From the NCBI RefSeq assembly GCF_003841505.1, contig NZ_REGA01000024.1, positions 1 through 58,470 on the forward strand: a DNA stretch of 58,470 bases, in the 5' to 3' direction. Below the pieces are notes generated by a model. It was not told the DNA's origin and ran no database searches. It worked only from the letters and a program-made list of their open reading frames with translations. Shown piece after piece: positions 1 through 7,768 of the stretch. This stretch comes from Natrarchaeobius chitinivorans (GTDB lineage: Archaea > Halobacteriota > Halobacteria > Halobacteriales > Natrialbaceae). The number at the start of each line of letters is the position of its first letter. Positions within the stretch are counted from its first letter, which is position 1. Both the position numbers and the translations under genes were made by a program.

Positions 1-217
1 CACAGTCAGCCGTCTCGACGTAGCGTTCGAGAAACGCCTGAATGGATCGATCAGATCCGGCAGCGAAGCCGAGTGAAAGCGTGTAAAACAACGCGACGAC
101 GTCGAGTTTCCGCTCTCGCTGGATGAGATTCGTTGCGCGAGCACGCTCGCGCAACTCATCAGATGGAAACGCTCTTTGAATTCGGTTCACAACTACTGAG
201 TCCGGTGGTTTGTACAC
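1..217 (-). CDS. IS4-family (ISH8-type) transposase, N-terminal part, cut by window edge
   Basis: This minus-strand frame is open from a GTG at 215-217 to the left edge, giving about 72 residues. It begins VYKPPDSVVVNRIQ and contains RAFPSDELRERA and FYTLSLGFAAGSDRSIQAF, which I recognise as the N-terminus of haloarchaeal IS4-family transposases of the ISH8 type. The catalytic DDE region would lie outside the window, so activity cannot be judged. The GTG start is chosen because the family starts with a similar YKPPDSV segment. The end of the element should lie between 217 and 337, but I could not identify its inverted repeat. It forms the left limit of the low-GC accessory block. Confidence 0.75.
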   Translation of the reverse strand, partial: MYKPPDSVVVNRIQRAFPSDELRERARATNLIQRERKLDVVALFYTLSLGFAAGSDRSIQAFLERYVETADC

Positions 218-337
218 ACTTCCCACCGGATTCTCACATTCCTAGTTACTGACGATTCTAGCTTGGCGTCTCTGGATACCCCGATCTGTTAAACTAGAAC
301 GGATGGTGTTTCCCCATAAAAGCCGTTTCACAAGGAG

Positions 338-733
338 ATGACCGAACAGGAAAGCGATCAAGTCACCAGTCAGGTCACCGAATCAGTTTCGCTCGATACG
401 CTATTCCAGATTTTAAGCCACCAACACAGAAGGGCTGTACTCGGTGTTCTTATCGAAAACGGGCGGAAACTGACGTTGAACGATCTGACTAAGGAAATCG
501 CTGCCCGAAACCACGAGACACCGATAACTGAGGTTCCATCGGATGATGTGAACAAGTTCCATCTTTCCCTCTACCACAATCACGTTCCCAGACTCGCTGA
601 AACACAGCTTATCGAATACGATGAAGACCGGGAGATCGTGAAGCCGACAGAAACACTCAATCAATTAGAACCTTTCCTGTCACAGGTAGCAGAAGCTGAC
701 TCTGCGGATCAACTGTGCGACGAAGGCGATTGA
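338..733 (+). CDS. Winged-helix protein with DUF7344-type domain
   Basis: A 131-residue soluble protein. Residues about 18-110 follow the haloarchaeal DUF7344 winged-helix pattern: LDTLFQILSHQHRRAVLGVL (the usual start of helix 1-2), then a helix with LNDLTKEIAARN, then FHLSLYHNHVPRLAETQLIEYD, where the H-x(2)-LPxL-like segment and wing are typical. Such proteins are presumed DNA-binding regulators. It is convergent with the HalOD1 gene at 756-995 and lies at the edge of the signalling block, so it may be the output of that block; this is inference. The upstream 120 bp are AT-rich and could hold its promoter (AAACTAGAAC around 290). Confidence 0.75.
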   Translation: MTEQESDQVTSQVTESVSLDTLFQILSHQHRRAVLGVLIENGRKLTLNDLTKEIAARNHETPITEVPSDDVNKFHLSLYHNHVPRLAETQLIEYDEDREIVKPTETLNQLEPFLSQVAEADSADQLCDEGD

Positions 734-755
734 CTACAATCAGGGCTAACTTCTT

Positions 756-995
756 TCAGATCTCCGCTTTCTCTGTCACACTGATTTCGCCTGAACTGGA
801 AACGGTTACCTGGTAATCTTGGTATTCGAACTCAACAAGTCCATCCTCGTCCATGGACTCCACGAGTTGGTCTAAAGCCTCAGTATCCACTACGTCGTAC
901 AATGGTGGTCGAAGCTCCAAAGCGTCCACACCTTCTTTCTCAGCAAGCTGTTCTACCACGGCAAGGGTCGGACTACCCGATGTCTGACTATTCAA
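756..995 (-). CDS. HalOD1 output-domain protein
   Basis: A 79-residue protein that consists almost wholly of a halobacterial output domain 1 (HalOD1). It shows the pattern VVEQLAEKEGVDALELRPPL followed by YDVVDTEALDQLV and a C-terminal beta hairpin, FEYQDYQVTVSSSGEISV. HalOD1 domains are haloarchaeal modules found alone or at the end of signalling proteins; their biochemical role is unknown. It lies between the winged-helix gene and the MEDS kinase, and its strand matches the MEDS kinase and HalX regulator, so it may be the last gene of that minus-strand group (gap of 113 bp to the kinase stop). Confidence 0.8.
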   Translation of the reverse strand: MNSQTSGSPTLAVVEQLAEKEGVDALELRPPLYDVVDTEALDQLVESMDEDGLVEFEYQDYQVTVSSSGEISVTEKAEI

Positions 996-1108
996 AAATT
1001 CATCACCCCCGATCTCACTGTGCTAACAAGGGTCATCAACCACAGTAATAAGAACAACGATATCCTATTACTCCGGGTTACCAAAACCAATCACCTTCAA
1101 TCCTATCC

Positions 1109-2497
1109 TTAGTGCTCCTCGACACCGTTTTCTTCTAAAGCAGTTAGCGAAACTATGATTCTTGTATATTCGTTATCGGTTTCAAACGATAACTCGCCGT
1201 CAGAGCTTTCAACAATCCAGTTCACAATCCACAATCCGATCCCGCTACTATGGCGTAATGGGGTTTCCTGTCCTTTCATAAGAGACTCAATCTCAGAATC
1301 AGGCAAAGTTTGTTCCTCCACCTCTATCACGAGATCAAATGTAGCATAGGACCCCTTCCCCTCTATTTCCGCTGAGATATTCACAGTATCCGTGTGCTCG
1401 ATCAATGTTTCCAATAGCATCTGTACAGCAAACTCCAGATCTTCACTTCCCTCAACCCAGATCTCATCTTCCAGAGAGGATCTTATCTGTTTACCTGGGT
1501 TCTCCCGCATCACATCCTCAATAATACGACCAACAATCTGTGAAAGAGGAAGCGGTACTTGTACTGGTGGCTTTTCATCAAGAGAGTCTTCAATCCGTTT
1601 AGCCTCCTTAGCGATAGCGAATAATTCTTGAGCTGTGGTATGAATTTGTTCAGCGCTACTTTGCAACTCCTCTGAATCCAGTTCCTCAGATAATATGTCG
1701 CTATGACCAAGAATCACGTTCAGATCGTTACGGATGTTGTGACGGAGTACACGGTTCACTACTTGTAACCGTTGTTCCCTCCTCAAAATTTCATCTTGTG
1801 CTGAAGCCAGATCAAAAGTAGTATCCAACATCCGATCAACCTCTAATTCCGGTTTCTCCGCTCCTAAGAACTCATCCGGTGGTGTATAGTACGTGTTAGA
1901 ACAGATCTTTCCTTTGTAGACAATATGCGGATGGGTGTGAATCACGTCTATCAGCTTTTCTGGTGCGAACCGGTCCAAATCATACTGGCAGAGAGCAACA
2001 CAAGGAAGATCAGCAGCTAATTGATCAAACCGTGACTCATACTCCACAATATCCTTAAAAGGAATATCCTGGTTGATGGTCCAAGTCATCTCTCCAGTAA
2101 CCCGTAAACCGTCAAACCCGCTTTCTAACTGATCATCTACCGTACCCATAAGAAAATCCAACATCGAATCTACATCAAAACCCGGTCCGTCCAGATACGT
2201 ATCACCCACTTTCTCAACGACCAGCTGACCTGTGTCAACAGCATCTCTGTCAACACCGACACCTTCCAACGCAGACCAGATCTCTTTCTCGGTGCTCTCG
2301 TCTGCCAGGTACAGACAGCTCTCATTATTTTCCAAACCTGATTTGAGGAACGGGATTGTAGCGTTCAACTGCTCCTCAACGGTGTCAAAAAGCAGTGCTA
2401 AATGGTTTGCATCTGCTGTTTTCTGAAGACGGGATTGTAGACGTTTCTGGTTAAAATTTGAGATGTTTAGGCCTTGGTTTTCGATGTTGAATTCCAA
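1109..2497 (-). CDS. MEDS-domain histidine kinase homologue with degenerate ATP-binding site
   Basis: A 462-residue soluble protein. Residues about 28-210 match the MEDS (DcmR-like sensory) domain: HLALLFDTVEEQ, FLKSGLENNESCLYLADEST, FDGLRVTGEMTWT and CQYDLDRFAPE. A short coiled segment leads to a dimerisation helix with LRHNIRNDLNVILGH, giving phospho-acceptor His253. The C-terminal HATPase region (about 310-455) keeps a G-box, SSGIGLWIVNWIVE. The N-box reads LLETLIEHTD, with Thr where the ATP/Mg-binding Asn is expected, and the usual DDGPG of the D-box is replaced by EEQT at 394-397. It may therefore be a pseudokinase or phosphotransfer protein, or a decaying gene, although the frame is intact. 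It lies 89 bp downstream of the HalX regulator on the same strand. Confidence 0.82.
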   Translation of the reverse strand: MEFNIENQGLNISNFNQKRLQSRLQKTADANHLALLFDTVEEQLNATIPFLKSGLENNESCLYLADESTEKEIWSALEGVGVDRDAVDTGQLVVEKVGDTYLDGPGFDVDSMLDFLMGTVDDQLESGFDGLRVTGEMTWTINQDIPFKDIVEYESRFDQLAADLPCVALCQYDLDRFAPEKLIDVIHTHPHIVYKGKICSNTYYTPPDEFLGAEKPELEVDRMLDTTFDLASAQDEILRREQRLQVVNRVLRHNIRNDLNVILGHSDILSEELDSEELQSSAEQIHTTAQELFAIAKEAKRIEDSLDEKPPVQVPLPLSQIVGRIIEDVMRENPGKQIRSSLEDEIWVEGSEDLEFAVQMLLETLIEHTDTVNISAEIEGKGSYATFDLVIEVEEQTLPDSEIESLMKGQETPLRHSSGIGLWIVNWIVESSDGELSFETDNEYTRIIVSLTALEENGVEEH

Positions 2498-2586
2498 AAT
2501 TCTCCTCCCTCTGTACGTGTATCCGGTCTAATGGTTCTGCTAACACCGTGTTTATAATCTTAACATATTAGCCTTTGGGAAACACC

Positions 2587-3147
2587 TCAGGGGATATCGT
2601 GTATAATAGCGTTCAGGTCTTCTTCATCAAGTTGATCCCGTGATCTTTCTACTTCGGATTGAAGAGTATCTACCTTTTCAGACAATTCTTGATACGTTTC
2701 ATTGTTCTCACGCTCGTTCTGGCTTTTTTCAGCTTTAATAGCCGACTTCTGAGCAACTAAAGTGAAATATTTCTGGAGTTGCGAACTGTACTCAGATCGT
2801 CTAAGCAATTTCTCCACTGAAGACTTCACTTCATGCTCTGACACAGGCTTCTCCAGATAATCGTCGAATCCAAGATCAAAAATATCGAAGTCAGGTGAGA
2901 CTGCTGTAACCATTGCTATGCGGCAGTCCAGATCGTTTTCTCGTATAGTTTGCAGTACATCATCTCCAGAGATTTCAGGCATCCGTCTGTCAAGTAGTAC
3001 CACGTCTACATCCGACCCCAGTTTTTGAACTGCTTCCTCTCCATCGTATGCTTTGGACACCTGGTAATCAGATTCCAGCCATCGTGCGTACAGGTCTGTT
3101 AACGGCTCTTGGTCATCGACAACTAACACGTGAGGTTTCTGACTCAT
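2587..3147 (-). CDS. Response regulator with HalX domain
   Basis: A 186-residue protein starting at MSQKPHVLVVDDQEP. The receiver domain (1-115) has the acidic pair D11-D12, phosphoacceptor Asp53 in LLDRRMPEISG, Thr81 region AMVTAVSP and Lys100 in DYLEKPVS. The C-terminal part is the HalX module, a haloarchaeal helical domain (about 116-186) rich in charged heptad-like residues. No DNA-binding domain is visible. I chose the ATG at 3145-3147 over an upstream in-frame ATG because the receiver begins there. It is transcribed before the MEDS kinase and divergently from the membrane kinase at 3272, with which it shares a 124-bp upstream region, so the two are plausible partners. Confidence 0.9.
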   Translation of the reverse strand: MSQKPHVLVVDDQEPLTDLYARWLESDYQVSKAYDGEEAVQKLGSDVDVVLLDRRMPEISGDDVLQTIRENDLDCRIAMVTAVSPDFDIFDLGFDDYLEKPVSEHEVKSSVEKLLRRSEYSSQLQKYFTLVAQKSAIKAEKSQNERENNETYQELSEKVDTLQSEVERSRDQLDEEDLNAIIHDIP

Positions 3148-3271
3148 TGTTTTTCGAGCGTTGTGCCACAAGGTATATAGTCTTAATCAGTTAGCATTAA
3201 GTACAGATAAGACTGTCCGGTGCTTAGCTAATACCAGTCTTTGGGATGAACAGATTAGCTTTTCAACATCA

Positions 3272-4852
3272 ATGACAGATGGTTTGGTAAAGATGTCTGG
3301 TCTTCTAAGATTTGGTGATAGTTGGCCCATCTATCTGATCGGTGGGTTATCATTTGCTCTTTCTGTCACCCATGTTTATCGGTTGTTGTTTATTGATATG
3401 CCGTCTACTACTACGTTCGTCTTTCGAGATATTGGCCCGTTTTTTGCAGGTTTAGCGGTGTTAGTGGGTGTCTTTTTATTGTATAAGCAGAAGTTAGCTT
3501 TCCAGTATCAGCTTCGTATTCTCGGTTGGTTTCTTGCAGGTTTAAACACCTTAGCACTTATCGGTTTTTTTATGACTCTTACTCAGCAGTCGGGTATCCA
3601 GTTCTTGGATATGCCGGTATACCTAATCTTGAACAGTGCTACGGCTGGTGCTGGAATAGGTTTGATTGTTGGGTTGTATGATGTACGGAGTAAGCACCGG
3701 GATGACGCGCTTCGAGGGTTACACGATGCAACACAAAATCTTCTGGAAGCAGAATCAAAGGAAAAAGCAGGTCAAATAACTGCTGATGCTGCGCAGTCGG
3801 TTATCCAGCTTCCACTGACAGGGTTTTGGTTAAGGAAAGGAGATAACTTGGAGCTGGTAGCTATGTCGGAAACTGCGGAGCAGGTTATCGAGGAGCATCC
3901 GGATTTTGAGAAAGGTGAGGGTAGTTTGGCATGGGAAGTGTATGAGAAACAAGAGCCAAAGCTGTTTGAAGATTTGAGCATCGAAGAAGACGTACATAAT
4001 CCGGATACAGCTGTAAAATCTGAGTATATTGTACCTGTGGGTGAGCACGGGGTGATGATCAACGGCTCTCTCTCACGAGGAGAGTTCTCATCAATGCAGC
4101 TGGAGCTGTCCCGATTAATGGCTGTGCATACGGAACTGGTTCTTGACCGGATTGAGAGAGCAGAGAGTTTAGAAACCCGTGAACAAGAGTTGCAAAAGCA
4201 GAACGAACGGTTAGAGCAGTTTGCAAGTGTGGTATCTCATGACTTGCGTAACCCGATTAACGTGATTGACGGGTACCTGAGTCTGGCACGGGAAACACAT
4301 GCTGAGGAAGATTTTGATGAGATCAGAACTGCTGTGGATCGGATGGAAGATCTTGTTGATGACTTGTTGGCGTTAGCTCGGAGTGGAGAATCAATCCAGA
4401 ACAGAAGCCCTGTAGGCTTGCGGTCGGTGGCGGAGAACGCTGGAAACAACGTGGACTTAGAAGGTTTAGAACTGGAACTTGGCTCTGAGTTGGGAATGGT
4501 TGAAGCTGATGAATCCCGGTTACAGCAACTATTTGAAAACCTGTTCCGGAATGCGGTCGAACACGCTGAAAACGCTGATACAATACGTGTGGAACCTACG
4601 AGTAACGGTATCGCTATCGAAGATAATGGCTCAGGGATTCCCGAAGAGAAGCAAGACAGTATTTTCGACTACGGGTACACAAGCTCAGATTCAGGAACAG
4701 GGCTTGGACTTGCTATTGTACAAGAAGTAATTGAAGGTCATAACTGGGAGATCTCTGTCTCAGAAGCAAAAGATGAGGGCGCACGATTTGAAATCAGGAT
4801 ACCTGAAGAACATCGGATCAACCGCAGTAAGCCCGAGACAAAGGTATCTTAG
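3272..4852 (+). CDS. Membrane histidine kinase (multi-TM, GAF, HisKA, HATPase)
   Basis: The protein has 526 residues from the ATG at 3272. The N-terminus has four hydrophobic segments (WPIYLIGGLSFALSVTHVY, the IGPFFAGLAVLVGVF segment, ILGWFLAGLNTLALIGFFM and LILNSATAGAGIGLIVGLY). A GAF-like domain follows (about 180-300), then a coiled coil and HisKA with VVSHDLRNPIN (His323). The HATPase has an intact N-box (LFENLFRNAVEHA), a D-box (IEDNGSGIP) and a G-box (SGTGLGLAIVQEV), so it should be an active kinase, unlike the neighbour at 1109-2497. The earlier in-frame start at 3161 would overlap the divergent regulator's start region and adds no conserved sequence. Sensor input is unknown. It likely feeds the HalX regulator or the receiver-PAS protein at 4868. 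Confidence 0.88.
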   Translation: MTDGLVKMSGLLRFGDSWPIYLIGGLSFALSVTHVYRLLFIDMPSTTTFVFRDIGPFFAGLAVLVGVFLLYKQKLAFQYQLRILGWFLAGLNTLALIGFFMTLTQQSGIQFLDMPVYLILNSATAGAGIGLIVGLYDVRSKHRDDALRGLHDATQNLLEAESKEKAGQITADAAQSVIQLPLTGFWLRKGDNLELVAMSETAEQVIEEHPDFEKGEGSLAWEVYEKQEPKLFEDLSIEEDVHNPDTAVKSEYIVPVGEHGVMINGSLSRGEFSSMQLELSRLMAVHTELVLDRIERAESLETREQELQKQNERLEQFASVVSHDLRNPINVIDGYLSLARETHAEEDFDEIRTAVDRMEDLVDDLLALARSGESIQNRSPVGLRSVAENAGNNVDLEGLELELGSELGMVEADESRLQQLFENLFRNAVEHAENADTIRVEPTSNGIAIEDNGSGIPEEKQDSIFDYGYTSSDSGTGLGLAIVQEVIEGHNWEISVSEAKDEGARFEIRIPEEHRINRSKPETKVS

Positions 4853-4867
4853 CAGCCCCGGTACCGT

Positions 4868-6031
4868 TTATGAATCCTGTGAAGATCGCCGTCCAAGCCC
4901 ACACACGCCAATAACCTCTCCGTCAGACTTGATAGGAGAGCCAGTGAAATCGTACAAAATTTTCTCATCCTGTTTGGTCACTAATTCAGCTTCCACGTTC
5001 ACCACTTCTTCGTCCTCTATAATCTTGTAGATTAGTTCCTCGATCTTTTCTTCGGTTTCACCTTCGAACAAGTCCAGAGGCGAGATATCCTTCATCTCTT
5101 CCTCTGAATATCCTGTGACCTCTATCAGTCGGTCATTCCAACGCACATAGTTCAGATCTGAATCAAACACGTAAAACAGGTGATCCAGCGAATTCAACGC
5201 TGCATCAAGAAACTGTTTCTCATGGCGGAGTTCCTTCTCTCGTTTCTTCTCCTCAGTAAGATCACGGATTACACAGACATGACCTCCGTTCTCCAATTGA
5301 GTCATCGCTACTTCTTCCGGTACCCTTTCACCATCCTTGGATAACCCCACAGCTTCGCCTTTCCACACGCCAGTCTTCTTAAGTATTGGAAGAATGTCGT
5401 TCCGGAATTTCTCAGCCTCTTCTTCAGGATATAACTGTTCCCAATGCTCCCCAAGCAATTGTTCTGGTTTAGTATTGTAGATTTCAGCGTACGACTGATT
5501 TAGGTATACGTACTCCCCGCTATCATTCAAAATCCCGATACCCTCTTGCGCAGAGTTCATCGCCTTGAAACCACGATAGACCTCTTGCTCTGCCCGGTAC
5601 TTTCCAACTAGATTTTCAATCTGGTTAGCTAATACAGTGTATTTGTCTTTCCCACCTCCTTTTTGCAGGTAGTCAGTTACTCCTGCGCTGATCGCATCGC
5701 TTGCTATCTCTTCACTACCTTTACCCGTAAACAAGATGAAGGGTAGGTCAGAGTAGTCTTCACGTATCTGCTTCAGAAAGTCCAGCCCATTGCTTTTCGG
5801 CATGTCGTAGTCGCTAACAACACAGTCCAATTCCCGGTTTTCAACTGCTTCAACACCGCTATTAACGTCTGTCTCCTTGATTACCTGGATCTGATTGCTT
5901 ATCCGTTCGAGAAAAGTCTCTGTTAGGTTCAGAAGTTGCTGGTCGTCATCCACGAGAAGAACTTGTATTGGCTCGGTTTGAGCGGACAGAGCAAATTCCG
6001 TAAGGTCGTCGAAGTCCTCATCCCGAAACAT
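4868..6031 (-). CDS. Receiver-PAS-PAS signalling protein
   Basis: A 387-residue soluble protein. The receiver domain (about 20-140) starts PIQVLLVDDDQQLL and carries phosphoacceptor Asp74 in VVSDYDMPKSNG and a Thr/Lys pair in LFTGKGSEE and TDYLQKGG. Two PAS domains follow: one near 155-270 (IGILNDSGEYVYLNQSYAE and ending in DLTEEKKREKELR), one near 275-385 (LFYVFDSDLNYVRWNDRL). No kinase or output domain follows the second PAS domain, so it looks like a receiver that controls PAS-mediated interactions, or the front part of a kinase that lost its catalytic end. The stop lies 15 bp from the stop of the convergent membrane kinase. Confidence 0.87.
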   Translation of the reverse strand: MFRDEDFDDLTEFALSAQTEPIQVLLVDDDQQLLNLTETFLERISNQIQVIKETDVNSGVEAVENRELDCVVSDYDMPKSNGLDFLKQIREDYSDLPFILFTGKGSEEIASDAISAGVTDYLQKGGGKDKYTVLANQIENLVGKYRAEQEVYRGFKAMNSAQEGIGILNDSGEYVYLNQSYAEIYNTKPEQLLGEHWEQLYPEEEAEKFRNDILPILKKTGVWKGEAVGLSKDGERVPEEVAMTQLENGGHVCVIRDLTEEKKREKELRHEKQFLDAALNSLDHLFYVFDSDLNYVRWNDRLIEVTGYSEEEMKDISPLDLFEGETEEKIEELIYKIIEDEEVVNVEAELVTKQDEKILYDFTGSPIKSDGEVIGVCGLGRRSSQDS

Positions 6032-6118
6032 ATCTGAAGCATTAAATCCTAATATATTAACTTTGGTGGCTGTTGACGTGGGGTTTGTGTTACTGGTTTT
6101 GGTTACTAGCTGTAACAG

Positions 6119-6481
6119 TCAGTTCTTCTTTCTCAAGACCTTCTCTACCTCTTCTGTGGAAAGAAATATAGGTGCTCCTACAAGGTTTCCTGCCTTATCG
6201 TAGACTGGTTCGATGTTGTACTCTCCGATACAGATTTGTCACCTCCACCATCTGTAGCTGTGTACAAATTCAAGGGTTTGATAATCTCCAAGTACTCATC
6301 CCGCACTTCATCACGCGGAAACTTCGTATACAAGTCCATAACCTCCTGATCCCGTCTCCACGCAGGTAACGAATGTAATGATCCAGCATCCCGTTGTTCC
6401 GCATCAAGCTGGTGAAGATCGTCCTATAGTAGTGTGGAGTGGACTTCTTATGCCAATCCTGCTCATCCACTTCATCCATCA
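6119..6481 (-). pseudogene. C-terminal remnant of a tyrosine recombinase (integrase)
   Basis: Reading the minus strand from about 6481, the frame gives WHKKSTPHYYRTIFTSLMRN and then YIRYLRGDG. This fits the catalytic C-terminus of haloarchaeal XerC/D-like integrases (H-x-x-R box written as HYYRT here, and the LRGD segment before the tyrosine). After LRGDG the frame shifts. The next frame gives QEVMDLYTKFPRDEVRDEYL, where DLYTKF holds the position of the nucleophilic tyrosine. A second shift near 6235 leads to an IGEYNIEPVYD segment that ends at the TGA at 6119-6121. It is thus a 5'-truncated and frameshifted remnant. It retains the low GC of the left block and is joined directly to a kinase fragment at about 6482. 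Confidence 0.7.
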
Positions 6482-6856
6482 CACGAGCTCTCCAAATGCG
6501 ATCACGATCGACTCCGAGGCGAGCACCTCGCATTCCGATTCGACAGTCATCTGCGCCTCGACATCTTTATCAATGGCTTTGCCATGGTTGAGCGCCGTAT
6601 TGAGCACGCGTTCGATGTTTGATTTCTCGGGACGGAACGAAATGTTATTTAACCACGATTCGATCTTGCGCACCTTCTCACTCGACTTTAACACGGTTCT
6701 CCGCAGGTTCTTGGATGGCATCGACCGTTTCATCAGTCACGTCCGGGTGGCTGCGAAGCGTATCGAGAGTCCCAAGAACGAGGTTGAGATCGTTTCGGGT
6801 ATTATGGAGTAGTGTCCGATGTAGAATCTCAATCCGACGATCGAACGAGCGGATTT
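6482..6856 (-). pseudogene. Fragment of a HalHK-type histidine kinase
   Basis: The minus strand from about 6856 reads RSFDRRIEILHRTLLHNTRN followed by DLNLVLGTLDTLRSHPDVTD, the phospho-acceptor helix of haloarchaeal histidine kinases, with His in LLHNTRND. A frameshift near 6700 then leads into KVRKIESWLNNISFRPEKSN, AIDKDVEAQMTVESECEVLA and SESIVIAFGELV, the run-up to the N-box. The ATP-binding domain stops exactly where the N-box asparagine should come, and integrase sequence begins. Base composition rises sharply here compared with the DNA to the left. The piece is missing both its sensor part and its ATPase, so it is clearly a dead remnant. Confidence 0.72.
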
Positions 6857-7389
6857 GACAGCGACCGCGACGAGTACCAGCTGCTCAAACGCAACCTCGG
6901 TGAATCGAGGACGAGGCGCTCGACGCAGTGATCGTCAGCGATTGCATCCGCCTCTCCCGGGATTTCGACGAGCGTCTGCGGCTTCTCCTACTGTTCCGGC
7001 AGACAAATATTGTACTTCGTCGAGGACGGCGGCAGAGTCGAACTAGACGACATTCAGACCGCAGCCATGGAAGCGATCCACGGGATGATCGACCACCTCA
7101 AGAACCAGGCTGATATCGAACGCTCACGCTCTGTAATCCAGGATAGAACCGTCAACGGTTACCATCAAGGAACGCCGCCGTACGGCCTGCAATTCGCTGA
7201 CAACGGTATACATTTAGAACGAGATTCTGACGAGTGGACGCCGTCAAAGGCATCATCGAGCGCCGAGAACAGGGTGAGACGCTCTCCAGTATCGCAGAAG
7301 ATCACGATGTCTCCCCCGGATCCGTCTCACGCATCCACGACCGGTGGATCGAGTGATACGAACAGAAACTAGAAGAGTACGGCGTCTAA
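6857..7389 (+). pseudogene. Broken serine recombinase (resolvase family)
   Basis: The plus strand reads SDRDEYQLLKRNL, then AVIVSDCIRLSRDFDERLR, then ILYFVEDGGRVELDD in shifted frames, followed by HGMIDHLKNQADIERSRSVI and YHQGTPPYGLQF. The order is that of a serine recombinase: the end of the catalytic domain, the long E helix and the G-x-PPYG linker. Another shift near 7228 leads to a Pin-type helix-turn-helix, GETLSSIAEDHDVSPGSVSR, which ends at an internal TGA (probably once TGG) before a final TAA at 7387. The N-terminal part with the catalytic serine is missing. At least three lesions are visible. It abuts the kinase fragment without a gap, as expected of stacked insertion or deletion scars. 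Confidence 0.72.
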
Positions 7390-7395
7390 CCCGGG

Positions 7396-7767
7396 TTACT
7401 CGATACTGATTCCCGGTCGCTCCGGTAACTCGTTACCTCTCAGCACCTGAATTACCTCGCCAGTCTGAGCGTCATCGGGCACCGACGCGCAGTCACGGAC
7501 GATCCCCGCGACTCCAGCCCCTATATCACCCCACAAATTCACTGTCTTCCCTGAGAGATCCGAAGGGGCCAAGTTTTTCGTTTCCCGCCGCCAGTCCATT
7601 TCCGTCCGGACCACCTCAGCAGCCGCCTCTTCATACAGTTCCTCGATTTCCTCGACGTTCTCCGCGAGTCGCCGCACGAGCTCGGCGTCGGCGTCGGACG
7701 CCCACTCGGTTGCCTCAATGCCATCGGCTCTGGCCCTCAGGTCGTCTGCGTTTATCCCGATCAGCAT
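7396..7767 (-). CDS. Hypothetical protein, intact, next to IS end
   Basis: A 123-residue acidic protein that I do not recognise. It begins MLIGINADDLRARADGIE, continues with an alpha-helical region (ELVRRLAENVEEIEELYEEA) and a hydrophilic C-terminus with LWGDIGAGVAGIVRD. No signal peptide, membrane helix or known motif is visible. Its start codon lies one base from the left inverted repeat of the IS701-type element, so its native promoter is almost certainly displaced; the coding part may also have lost a 5' segment. Helix content and context suggest a virus- or plasmid-derived gene, but no function can be given. Confidence 0.5.
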   Translation of the reverse strand: MLIGINADDLRARADGIEATEWASDADAELVRRLAENVEEIEELYEEAAAEVVRTEMDWRRETKNLAPSDLSGKTVNLWGDIGAGVAGIVRDCASVPDDAQTGEVIQVLRGNELPERPGISIE

Positions 7768-7768
7768 T

